Assembly (NCBI GenBank): GCA_965370715.1 | Contig: CBDUVQ010000002.1 | Location: 1 to 29,903, forward strand | Reading direction: 5' to 3' | DNA length: 29,903 nt | From: JAFCBV01 sp965370715 | GTDB lineage: Archaea > EX4484-52 > B79-G9 | Part shown: piece after piece, positions 14,297 to 21,856 of the stretch | How the letters are laid out: every line of letters starts with the position of its first letter | Position numbering within the stretch: position 1 is the first letter of the stretch | Program-made: the position numbers and the translations under genes | Notes under the pieces: model-generated | The model's database searches: none | What the model was told of the DNA's origin: nothing | What the model saw: only the letters and a program-made list of their open reading frames with translations

Positions 14297-15346
14297 CTAT
14301 GCTTTCACGAGCAAAGTCTTGATTTTTGGCTCAAGAGCGTATTTGTATCTTTTGCCTTTCTTTTCCCTGCAAACAATGTTTGCTGCCTCAAGACGACGAA
14401 GCATGTTGTTTACCCCCCGAAGGGCATGCGCCTTGGTTTTGTATTCCGGCAAATCTGCCTTTGAAACAATGTCTGTGGGCGTAAGGGGCTCTTTTGAAAG
14501 AATTTCAAGCAGATGCACCTGCTTTTGTGTAAGGGTTGAAAGTATTTCATCTGCATCAAAATTTGTGGGCTCTGTCCCGTCCAGATACGAAATGTCGATT
14601 ATTGATGCATCCCGTGCACTTGCTTTCAGCACGAGATCATTGCATATCTTTATGACCTCGCGTGGAAACCCGCCTGTTTTAGAGTATATTTTAAAGATTG
14701 TGTCTGCTGTAAATGGGTCTGTCCCACGACCTCCGACGCTTTCTATTCGTTTTCGAATAAGCTCAAATGTCTCGTCTTTTGTCAGAGAATTCATGTTTAT
14801 TGAAATAGTAACTCTTTGTGAGAGCGTTTCGAGCTTGTCAAGGTGTGTTGACTTGAATGAATGCAAGCCTGCGAAAATCGCTGACTGCCCTTCAATCTGG
14901 TCTATGAGCGCACGAAACCACTCAAGAACATCTATATCGGATTCATTGGCCTCATCAATCAAAAGTATTGGTGGCTTTCCCTTGTACTTTTTGTTTACAT
15001 TTTCAGAGAAATTATACAAGCTGACGTCTTTTGGCCCGAAAAGCTTGCGCGCTATGCCGGTGCCGAAATAAATCTGGCTAAATATGTTTAAGAGCTCATC
15101 CTTTGTTGCAGGCGGTTTTGGCAGATAAAAAGAAGGGCTCTGCATCGCTATTTTCTTAAGAAGTGTTGTCTTTCCGGAGCCCGTTGGCCCGAGAACAACA
15201 GCATACTTCTGCCCTGCAGAAAGGCCTCTTTCCAGTTCAGAGATAATGCCCGCACACCCGACAAAAAGCTCCGGGCGAATTTCAAGGGCGAATGGATTTT
15301 TTGACCAGCCTGTCTTTGAAAACCAATTGCTTGTTTCAGAATTCAT
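14297..15346 (-). CDS. AAA+ ATPase with C-terminal winged helix (ExeA/Cdc6-like)
   Basis: A 349-residue P-loop ATPase. Walker A is VLGPTGSGKTTLLKK at about 50-64, Walker B ILLIDEANESD, and a sensor region AIFAGLHSFKS follows. The C-terminal third (TLTQKQVHLLEILSKEPLTPTDIVSKADLPEYKTK... LRRLEAANIVCREKKGKRYKYAL) is a winged helix. The order AAA+ then wHTH recalls Orc1/Cdc6, but the Walker motifs are closer to ExeA/TniB-like ATPases, so I do not call it an initiator. The ATG at 15346 has GAGGAG 6 nt upstream; an upstream in-frame start at 15388 lacks support. Confidence 0.75.
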   Translation of the reverse strand: MNSETSNWFSKTGWSKNPFALEIRPELFVGCAGIISELERGLSAGQKYAVVLGPTGSGKTTLLKKIAMQSPSFYLPKPPATKDELLNIFSQIYFGTGIARKLFGPKDVSLYNFSENVNKKYKGKPPILLIDEANESDIDVLEWFRALIDQIEGQSAIFAGLHSFKSTHLDKLETLSQRVTISINMNSLTKDETFELIRKRIESVGGRGTDPFTADTIFKIYSKTGGFPREVIKICNDLVLKASARDASIIDISYLDGTEPTNFDADEILSTLTQKQVHLLEILSKEPLTPTDIVSKADLPEYKTKAHALRGVNNMLRRLEAANIVCREKKGKRYKYALEPKIKTLLVKA

Positions 15347-15389
15347 AAAACTCCTCTGTAGAAAACAATTATTTATTGCCGGCAACATA

Positions 15390-15399
15390 ATTTAAAAAT
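15390..15399 (+). promoter_or_regulatory. thpR promoter
   Basis: ATTTAAAAAT centred near 15394 predicts a start at about 15419, matching a leaderless ATG at 15418. The AAA+ gene is divergent from this region with a longer leader and its own GAGGAG site. Confidence 0.5.
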
Positions 15400-15417
15400 G
15401 TTGCGCAAGTTAACGTG

Positions 15418-15990
15418 ATGTTCATGAGATGTTTTATTGCAATCGAGGTTCCGCGTGAAGAAATAGTGAAGTTTCAAAAAATACAAAAAGTATTCACGCC
15501 ATTCTCTACTGTGCGTCTCTTGAATGCTGGTTTGCTTCACCTGACACTGGAATTTCTCGGAGATCTTGAAGAAAACGAAGTTATTTCTGTAAAAAAAGCC
15601 ATGAATCTCGCTGTTGCCGGCAAAACCCGGTTTTTGTGTACTTGTGGGAAACTTTGTGTTTTCCCGTCAGAGTCTTTCTTTCGTGTACTTTGCATTAAAC
15701 TGGAGAAAAACAGGGCACTGCATGAGCTTCAAAAAGATTTGTCTTCAAAAATATGCTGCGAACTTGGAACGAAAAACCACTGTGCTGGGTGCGACTTTGT
15801 GCCACACATAACATTCGCGCGCGTAAGAAACATACAAGAAAAAGAAAAAATACTTACAACACTATCTGCTGCCAATAATAAAACTCGAAAGATATCTTTT
15901 TATGTAAAAGAAATCGTACTCATGCAAAGTGTCCTTGGGTCTGCTGGCGTAACTTATAAGCCTCTTGAGAAAACTAAGTTGGGTAACTAA
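15418..15990 (+). CDS. thpR: RNA 2',3'-cyclic phosphodiesterase (2'-5' RNA ligase family)
   Basis: A 190-residue 2H phosphoesterase with both catalytic HxT motifs: HLTLEFLG near residue 41 and HITFARVR near residue 125. The opening MRCFIAIEVP is characteristic of ThpR/LigT. Archaeal members hydrolyse 2',3'-cyclic phosphates and can join 2'-5' tRNA ends in vitro; they are often placed near RNA processing genes. ATG 15418 fits the TATA box at 15390-15399; ATG 15424 would give the commonest N-terminus. The next gene begins 5 nt after its stop. RtcA, which makes 2',3'-cyclic ends, is also in this window. Confidence 0.9.
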   Translation: MFMRCFIAIEVPREEIVKFQKIQKVFTPFSTVRLLNAGLLHLTLEFLGDLEENEVISVKKAMNLAVAGKTRFLCTCGKLCVFPSESFFRVLCIKLEKNRALHELQKDLSSKICCELGTKNHCAGCDFVPHITFARVRNIQEKEKILTTLSAANNKTRKISFYVKEIVLMQSVLGSAGVTYKPLEKTKLGN

Positions 15991-15994
15991 GAGT

Positions 15995-16366
15995 GTGTTT
16001 ATTTTGAATGAAAAAGACATTACAAACGTATGCCTTCTTGTTGCCCTTGCCGGCATTGTCATAATTTATCTTGCAGACACTAATCTTGACCCCACACCAG
16101 TAACTGGCGCAGAAATAACAAAGGCGCTTGTTGGTGAAAAAGTGCTTCTTTGCGGAAAAATAATTAGTGCAAGCAGCAGTGAAAAAGGGACTTTTTTTCT
16201 AGAAATTGATGACGGAACACAAACAGATGTTGTGCTGTTCCAGAACAGGGCAACAAAAGAGAATATAGAGAACATAGAAAAGGGAAAACAGGCGTGTATA
16301 ACAGGGACTGTGGCTGAATACAGAAACAAAATGGAGATTATCGCAACAAAGGTCTCTGCCTCATGA
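15995..16366 (+). CDS. Membrane-anchored OB-fold protein
   Basis: About 123 residues from GTG 15995 (MFILNEKDITNVC). One N-terminal transmembrane helix, VCLLVALAGIVIIYLA, is followed by an OB-fold nucleic-acid-binding domain: GEKVLLCGKIISASSSEKG, FFLEIDDGTQTDVVLFQ and GKQACITGTVAEYRNKMEII. Anchored stand-alone OB folds of this shape occur in archaea with no assigned role. It starts 5 nt after thpR and is probably cotranslated. Its stop TGA directly abuts the tgtA stop on the other strand in the hexamer TCATGA. TTG 16004 is a possible shorter start. Confidence 0.72.
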   Translation: MFILNEKDITNVCLLVALAGIVIIYLADTNLDPTPVTGAEITKALVGEKVLLCGKIISASSSEKGTFFLEIDDGTQTDVVLFQNRATKENIENIEKGKQACITGTVAEYRNKMEIIATKVSAS

Positions 16367-18052
16367 GTGCCTTACTTTAACAGCAATTCCGCTGGTGAAC
16401 TCGCGCATCCCTCCTGCATTCAATATCGCGGTACCGCATGCAATAACCTTCTTCTTTGAATCGATAACAAAAACCTCATCAAGCGGCCGTATTTTCCTGC
16501 CTGCGGAGACAACAAACTTCGAGAAAACGCTTTTTCCGTCTTTTGCAAAAGGCGCGGCATCATCAGAAACCATAACCGAATAATCGTTTCCTGTTTGCGA
16601 AATTATTTTATTTGCTCCAAAAACCGTTGGCACAAAAACCCCGTCATTTGCCCGTATTGTTCCAAGCAATTTGTTTTGTTCGAATGCACGGCGCACCCTG
16701 CCGGTCTTTTTTGAGACCTCCATGCGGCTGTTTTTGGAGATTATGTCTCCTGCTTTCACGCCATACTGAAACTGCAGTGCACAGCGCACAAGTTCACGCG
16801 GCTCTGTATGTGTGAATGTCTTGTTCTGTTCGCCCACAGGAATTGAAGATGAAAACGGGTGGCGTATGCACAAGCCGGCAGGTATCTGTTTGCCGTACCA
16901 CGAAAAGTGTTGCTTGGTCTTGATTTTTGCCGCACGGTTAAGTGCCCTGCGTATGTATGGATTACGCAAGCTTGTTTTTTCAAAATACAAAAACGGGTGT
17001 TTTTTAGTCATGCCTTCTTTTTTTTCAAAGAAAGCGTATTTTGAAACCATTGTTTTGTATGCCAGATAAAGCGCAGGGTTTGTCCTTGCCCTATTTTCCA
17101 CTAGGTTCCACAGCCTTCCGCTCCTGATTGCCTGGCGTATGCGCCTTATTTCAGCAAAAGTAACATAGAGATTATGGCGCGCTATCAAGTTAACGTCAAG
17201 TTCACGTGGTGTGTGTGAAGAACAAACAGGGCATTCGCAGGGAAGGTCTTTAAGCTCTTCTGCCTTGAGCGTACCGTACGGCGTCATATATCGTCCGTCC
17301 TGTGCATAAAGCGCATATGCTGCGCTGTCAAACAGGTCTACACCGCAGGCAACGAGAAGTGAAAACACCATTGGGTGCCCTGCCCCGAACGCATGAACTG
17401 GTCTGTTTGAAGGGAGCGCGCTCTTGCATGCGATAATTACTTCCATAAGTTCCCTGAAACGATATTGCTCCATCAAGGGCACGATACCGCCTATGGCAAA
17501 CACATCAGGATTCGCTTTGGCTGTGGCTTCTGCAGACATTTTTCGGAGGTCTGGATACAAGCCACCCTGTATCGGCCCGACAAGCTGCTGCTCTTTCACG
17601 TGTTCACGCGCCATGTTCACGCGTTGTGCTGTTTCGTTCACGGCATTAAGTGCATCCCTGTGTGAACTTGAGGGTTCTGTAAATATATCGAGGGGAGTTA
17701 TAATATCAGAGCCTATCGCTTTTTGAATTTTCAGTGTTTCTTCCGGAAGTATTTGTACGTGCCCTCTTGAGTGCATCTGGTATGTTCCGGAATCTGTGTA
17801 GATTGGGCCGGTCCACTTAAAGTGCTTGTGAAGGCCGCGTGAAGAAATATCTTTGAATGTGTCTGAGCGCTTTATGATATACGCATTTGTAATTATGATT
17901 TGGGCGCCAAACTCTTTCTTGAGCTCCTTTGGCTCTATTGTCAGCTTGTTCGGATTAACAACAATCGCGATTTCAGGGGTTGTAATTTTATGGTTTCCAA
18001 AAGTCCATCGCCCAACCCGGCCTGCGGCATCGCTCTCAAGTATTTCAAACAT
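16361..18052 (-). CDS. tgtA: tRNA-guanine(15) transglycosylase, archaeosine type
   Basis: A 563-residue TgtA that swaps guanine-15 of archaeal tRNA for preQ0. The TIM barrel holds IYTDSGTYQMHSRG (substrate-binding Asp), GPIQGGLYPDLR, and VDLFDSAAYALYAQDGRYMTPYGTL with the nucleophile Asp. A zinc site CECPVCSSHTPREL follows. The C-terminal ~80 residues are a PUA domain (GTIRANDGVFVPTVFGANKI... RKIRPLDEVFVID). This is the full domain set of the archaeal enzyme. The ATG at 18052 is 25 nt from a central TATA shared with the divergent RaSEA-ArcS gene, the next steps of the same pathway. Confidence 0.95.
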   Translation of the reverse strand: MFEILESDAAGRVGRWTFGNHKITTPEIAIVVNPNKLTIEPKELKKEFGAQIIITNAYIIKRSDTFKDISSRGLHKHFKWTGPIYTDSGTYQMHSRGHVQILPEETLKIQKAIGSDIITPLDIFTEPSSSHRDALNAVNETAQRVNMAREHVKEQQLVGPIQGGLYPDLRKMSAEATAKANPDVFAIGGIVPLMEQYRFRELMEVIIACKSALPSNRPVHAFGAGHPMVFSLLVACGVDLFDSAAYALYAQDGRYMTPYGTLKAEELKDLPCECPVCSSHTPRELDVNLIARHNLYVTFAEIRRIRQAIRSGRLWNLVENRARTNPALYLAYKTMVSKYAFFEKKEGMTKKHPFLYFEKTSLRNPYIRRALNRAAKIKTKQHFSWYGKQIPAGLCIRHPFSSSIPVGEQNKTFTHTEPRELVRCALQFQYGVKAGDIISKNSRMEVSKKTGRVRRAFEQNKLLGTIRANDGVFVPTVFGANKIISQTGNDYSVMVSDDAAPFAKDGKSVFSKFVVSAGRKIRPLDEVFVIDSKKKVIACGTAILNAGGMREFTSGIAVKVRHS

Positions 18053-18071
18053 GAGTTGAGTTGAACTAAAA

Positions 18072-18084
18072 GTATTATATTATT
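18072..18084. promoter_or_regulatory. Shared bidirectional TATA between tgtA and RaSEA-ArcS
   Basis: TATTATATTATT is centred near 18078, 25-26 nt from both the tgtA ATG (18052) and the RaSEA-ArcS ATG (18103). Neither gene has a ribosome site. One near-symmetric TATA could fire both leaderless genes and coordinate the pathway. Confidence 0.6.
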
Positions 18085-18102
18085 CACTTTAGAAGAAACA
18101 CT

Positions 18103-19416
18103 ATGAAAGAATCTGTAATTATTGAGGAATGCGGCAGATGTTCGTGGAATAAATGCATCTTCTGCAGCTTCAGCAAAAAAGAACGTGTGTGTGAACCCGA
18201 TTTTATTCGCCTAAAGAACAATCTCGATAGAAAGGTTATGCCCGGCACTACGCGGCTGAAATATTTTAACTCAGGCAGCTTTTTGGATGAAGCTCAAATT
18301 TCAGAAAAATTCAGGAAGTGTCTCCTTGAAGTTTGTGCAAAAAACGGCATAAAAGAGCTTTTTGTTGAGTGCCGACCGGAATACATAACTGAAAAAAGCC
18401 TTGCACAGCTCAAAAAAGAAAACAGCGCTTTTGGTAAAGCGAAACCAAAAATTTACTTTTGCCTTGGCCTTGAAGTCGCTGATGACACGGTTCTTGAGAA
18501 AATGCGCAAGGGTTTTTGTGTGCAGGATTCTGTACAAGCAGCACAACGTTTGAAAAAAGCAGGTTTTTATGTAAGGACCTACCTTCTGGCAAACCCCCCC
18601 TATGTAACTAATATCAAAAAGTCGCTTTCTGCGTCTGTTGCTTTTGCACTTCAGTACAGCGACCTTGTTGCAATAATCAACACGTTTGCCCGTGCGCCTG
18701 CGCCGTTGTTTGATATGTGGCTTTCCGGCAAATGGATGCCTCTTGACAGGCGCGAATTTGAGAAAATAACTGCGTCTTTCCGAAAAGACAAAAAAATTGA
18801 GTTGTACTTTGACGATTACCTTGATTATCCGCGCTTCACAAAACACGAGCGCCTTGTCGGTGCAACTAAAGAAAATCTCATCCACCCACACTACACTGTC
18901 TGGCAGGACTATATCTCTCGTTTTTATGAAACGCCAAAAACAAAAAAATATGCCCTTTTTCTTCCGTGCAGCTTCAAAAAACCATATTCTATGTCAAGGA
19001 CGCATAAAGAGATTCTCAGGCGCCTTGTGTCACTTCCTCGCTATGAAGAGCTGCACCAAATCATGATCTCAAACCCCGGCGTTATTCCACGCGAGTTTGA
19101 GGCAAAGTATCCTTTTGCCAACTATGACTGGCCTGAATGGCAGGAAACAAAAAAAATCAAACAAGAGTATATTGATGTGACAAAAGAACGGCTACTGAAA
19201 TATCTTTCACGCCACAAGTACAAGCGCGTCTTCGCATACTTCAAACCCACCTCAGAAAGCTTCATCGCGCTTTCGCGCGCATGCAGTGAACTTGGTGTGA
19301 AATTCATTCCGTGCTTTGACAAAAAAACGTATGACTCTCTGCCAGACAAGGACGGCGTTCTCTATAACCGAAAAATGCTTGATGTGCTTATAAAAACCCT
19401 GCGCAACAAAATGTAA
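18103..19416 (+). CDS. raSEA: Archaeosine synthase: radical SAM RaSEA fused to an ArcS-like domain
   Basis: A 437-residue protein. The N-terminal half is a radical SAM barrel: EECGRCSWNKCIFCSF holds cysteines 10, 13, 18 and 21 for the Fe-S cluster, and FNSGSFLDE, ECRPEY and CLGLEVADDTVLEKMRKGF match the RaSEA type that cleaves lysyl-preQ0-tRNA to archaeosine. The C-terminal ~155 residues begin YALFLPCSFKKPYSMSRTHK (from about 283), which carries the PCSxxKPYSxSxxH motif known from ArcS, the enzyme that adds lysine to preQ0-tRNA. So both steps may be in one chain. It lacks the Tgt-like and PUA domains of full ArcS; TgtA next door has its own PUA. RaSEA is likely; the fused activity is inferred. 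Confidence 0.82.
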   Translation: MKESVIIEECGRCSWNKCIFCSFSKKERVCEPDFIRLKNNLDRKVMPGTTRLKYFNSGSFLDEAQISEKFRKCLLEVCAKNGIKELFVECRPEYITEKSLAQLKKENSAFGKAKPKIYFCLGLEVADDTVLEKMRKGFCVQDSVQAAQRLKKAGFYVRTYLLANPPYVTNIKKSLSASVAFALQYSDLVAIINTFARAPAPLFDMWLSGKWMPLDRREFEKITASFRKDKKIELYFDDYLDYPRFTKHERLVGATKENLIHPHYTVWQDYISRFYETPKTKKYALFLPCSFKKPYSMSRTHKEILRRLVSLPRYEELHQIMISNPGVIPREFEAKYPFANYDWPEWQETKKIKQEYIDVTKERLLKYLSRHKYKRVFAYFKPTSESFIALSRACSELGVKFIPCFDKKTYDSLPDKDGVLYNRKMLDVLIKTLRNKM

Positions 19417-19450
19417 ATCGCGTTTGTTTATGCAATACGGGGACGATCTG

Positions 19451-20509
19451 ATGAAAAAACAATATCTTGAACGGGTTGAGAATGCCAGAAAGATTCTTAA
19501 TACAAAAAAGCTTGATGCGCTGCTTCTTTTTTCAGGCGAGTCCTTAAATGACCTTTCTTCTGAAAACACTTATTATCTTAGCGGGTTTTTTGATGTTTGG
19601 CATCATGCGGTTCTTGTGACAAAAAAAGATGCTGTGTGTTTCACAGCAGACACCGTGCGCGCTGAAAAAGAGTGCGCGCTTGATGTAGTAGATGTGCGCA
19701 AGGAAAAGATACATGCGTTTCTGAACAAAAGGTGTGTGCGGCGAATTGGTATTGATTCGGGCTTTTCGTTTAACCAGTGGAACAAAATCAGGGGGAAATT
19801 AAAAAGGCCTGTTTTCTGCGACATTTCAAAAAACATGCTTGAAATAAGAGGCATAAAAGACAAGGAAGAAATATCAAAAATGCGCTCTGCTGCAGGCGTC
19901 ACAAAAAAAGCTCTTGATGTAGTACAAAAAAAGCTGCGCCTTTTTGATGAGGGCGACCTTATCAAGAAGGTCAAACAAGAATTTGCTCTAAACAATGCAG
20001 AACCTGCTTTTGCTCCAATCATTGCAGGAGATGCTAATTCTGCAAACATACATTATTTTGCATGCAACCAAAAATACAACAAACTTTTGATGTCAGACAT
20101 TGGCGCAAGAAAGGATTTCTATAATTCGGATTTCACGAGAACACATCTCCTAAACAAGGATAAAGAAATGCTTCAGGCGCACGACACTGTCGCGCGCCTT
20201 GTTGAAGGGCTTTTGGATTTTGTTGTAATCGGAAAGACCGGTCTTGAGATACACAAATATGCAAAAGAATTTCTTGTAAATGCAGGATACAAAAAAGAAA
20301 ATTTTTCCAATTTTCACGGCCTTGGGCACGGGGTCGGACTCGATGTTCACGAACACCCACACATATCAGAAAAAGCGCCATACAAAAACACGGTCTTTCA
20401 GGAAAATATGGTCTTTGCACTTGAGCCTGCAATCTATTTCAAAAACAAGTTTGGAATCAGAACAGAAAGCACGTTTTTGCTCACAAAAAAAGGGTTAAAA
20501 GAACTATGA
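19451..20509 (+). CDS. M24 family metallopeptidase (Xaa-Pro aminopeptidase-like)
   Basis: A 352-residue pita-bread peptidase with a creatinase-like N-terminal domain (YYLSGFFDVWHHAVLVTKKD) and an M24 catalytic domain. The five metal ligands are visible: Asp in MSDIGARKDF, Asp in YNSDFTRTHL, His in HGLGHGVGLDVHE, Glu in FALEPAIY and Glu in GIRTESTFLL. Prolidase or Xaa-Pro aminopeptidase activity is the family norm; the exact substrate is uncertain. ATG 19451 has GGGGA 8 nt upstream; the longer frame from 19424 lacks support. Its stop abuts the tldE stop in CTATGA. Confidence 0.88.
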   Translation: MKKQYLERVENARKILNTKKLDALLLFSGESLNDLSSENTYYLSGFFDVWHHAVLVTKKDAVCFTADTVRAEKECALDVVDVRKEKIHAFLNKRCVRRIGIDSGFSFNQWNKIRGKLKRPVFCDISKNMLEIRGIKDKEEISKMRSAAGVTKKALDVVQKKLRLFDEGDLIKKVKQEFALNNAEPAFAPIIAGDANSANIHYFACNQKYNKLLMSDIGARKDFYNSDFTRTHLLNKDKEMLQAHDTVARLVEGLLDFVVIGKTGLEIHKYAKEFLVNAGYKKENFSNFHGLGHGVGLDVHEHPHISEKAPYKNTVFQENMVFALEPAIYFKNKFGIRTESTFLLTKKGLKEL

Positions 20510-21856
20510 TTGCTTGTTTGATGCCCCTGCAAGTTCTTGTTTCTCTACAAATGCATGTGGGCAGATACATGCGCTCGAAAATTCCGCGCCTCCGTCTTCT
20601 GATGCCTGCTGTGTTTCTTTTGTCAGCACAACATTCTTTAAAAGGTTCTGAACAGTGCCTGAAAAAACAGCGTATCTTGCAGGAGTAAGAACGCCTTTGT
20701 CTACAATGAATGCGTTTCTAAGCTCAAATCCAAATGTGCCTGTCTCACTGTCCGCTGTTGCAATCCCTGCATTTTCCACAAAAATACCTTTCATGTCAGA
20801 AAGTATGTCTTCCAGTTTTTCTTTTCCGGGTTCTACAACGAGGTTGTGAGCCCCGCAATAGGGGCTTGATGTGTAAAGCTTTTCAGGTCCGAGCAAGCTT
20901 GTTCGAAGTGCGCAACCATCCGAGGATTCATTGAAATAGCTCGCATATTTCTGTTCATAAAAATAGTCTTTGAATATTCCTTTTTCAACTAATTGCTTTT
21001 TTGTTGTCTTGTTTCCTTCGGCATCAACTGAAAATGATGCCATTGCTTCATCAAGCCGTCCGTCCATTGATGCAGAAAAGTTTTCTGATGCTACGCGCTC
21101 GCCCTGCTTCTTAAATGCGCCTGTGCCGTCAAGCCTTGCCTTGCCTGATGCCCAAAAGCCCACAGTATCGAGCAAAAGAGAACCAAAAACTTTTGGGCTA
21201 AGCAAAATATCATATTTTCCGGTCCTTATTTTTTTTGGCTCCACAAATGCAGAAACCATACGCATTTTTTCCTGAAGCCAATCAAGATATTTTTTTTTGT
21301 CGTATTCGCGCGCTGCAAATTGCATCGAAACCTCTGCAAGAGGCTTCTCGGTTATTGCCTTTGTTTCCATGCTCGCTGTAACGTATGTTCCTTGCTCTTG
21401 TTTTTCAATTCCGTTGCTGTTTTGTATGGTGTATTTGAAAAATGTGGCTCTTGCGCGCCCGTCTGTTATGTGTATCTTTTTTTCATGTGCTGCTGCCAAG
21501 GCATCCTCTGCCATACAGATTGCACGTTCCTCAAGATTTTTTGATGTCTCTTTGTCGAATGTTCCTGAAACAGGAGTGCGTCCTTTTTTGCCTGTGAAAG
21601 AAAATTCCTTTGGCAGGGGCTTTGTATACTTTCCGGCAGCTACGCTGTTTGCTGCTGCGGCATCAATATTTTTTTTAGTAAATATGTTTGAATGCGCGCT
21701 TCCAAGGCGCTGATCTGACAAAGTTCTTATGTTGTATCCTTTTTCTGACACAAGCCTTGATGCGTTTATGTCGTTGTCAAATGCAACCTCTGCAACGACA
21801 AGGTCTGAAACAAACACTTCAGAAGTATATTTTTTCAAAACTTGCTCAAACATCAT
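20504..21856 (-). CDS. pmbA: TldE/PmbA family protein
   Basis: The 450-residue partner of TldD. It has the same overall fold but no HExxxH, as expected for the non-catalytic TldE/PmbA subunit. Family segments include SNGIEKQEQGTYVTAS, YDILLSPKVFGSLLLDTVGFWASGKA and the C-terminal FGFELRNAFIVDKGVLTPAR. The start is ATG 21856 within ATGA overlapping the tldD stop, which indicates translational coupling; the next codon is also ATG. TldD/E complexes are zinc proteases that cut unstructured peptides, as in microcin B17 maturation; the archaeal substrates are unknown. Confidence 0.9.
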   Translation of the reverse strand: MMFEQVLKKYTSEVFVSDLVVAEVAFDNDINASRLVSEKGYNIRTLSDQRLGSAHSNIFTKKNIDAAAANSVAAGKYTKPLPKEFSFTGKKGRTPVSGTFDKETSKNLEERAICMAEDALAAAHEKKIHITDGRARATFFKYTIQNSNGIEKQEQGTYVTASMETKAITEKPLAEVSMQFAAREYDKKKYLDWLQEKMRMVSAFVEPKKIRTGKYDILLSPKVFGSLLLDTVGFWASGKARLDGTGAFKKQGERVASENFSASMDGRLDEAMASFSVDAEGNKTTKKQLVEKGIFKDYFYEQKYASYFNESSDGCALRTSLLGPEKLYTSSPYCGAHNLVVEPGKEKLEDILSDMKGIFVENAGIATADSETGTFGFELRNAFIVDKGVLTPARYAVFSGTVQNLLKNVVLTKETQQASEDGGAEFSSACICPHAFVEKQELAGASNKQS

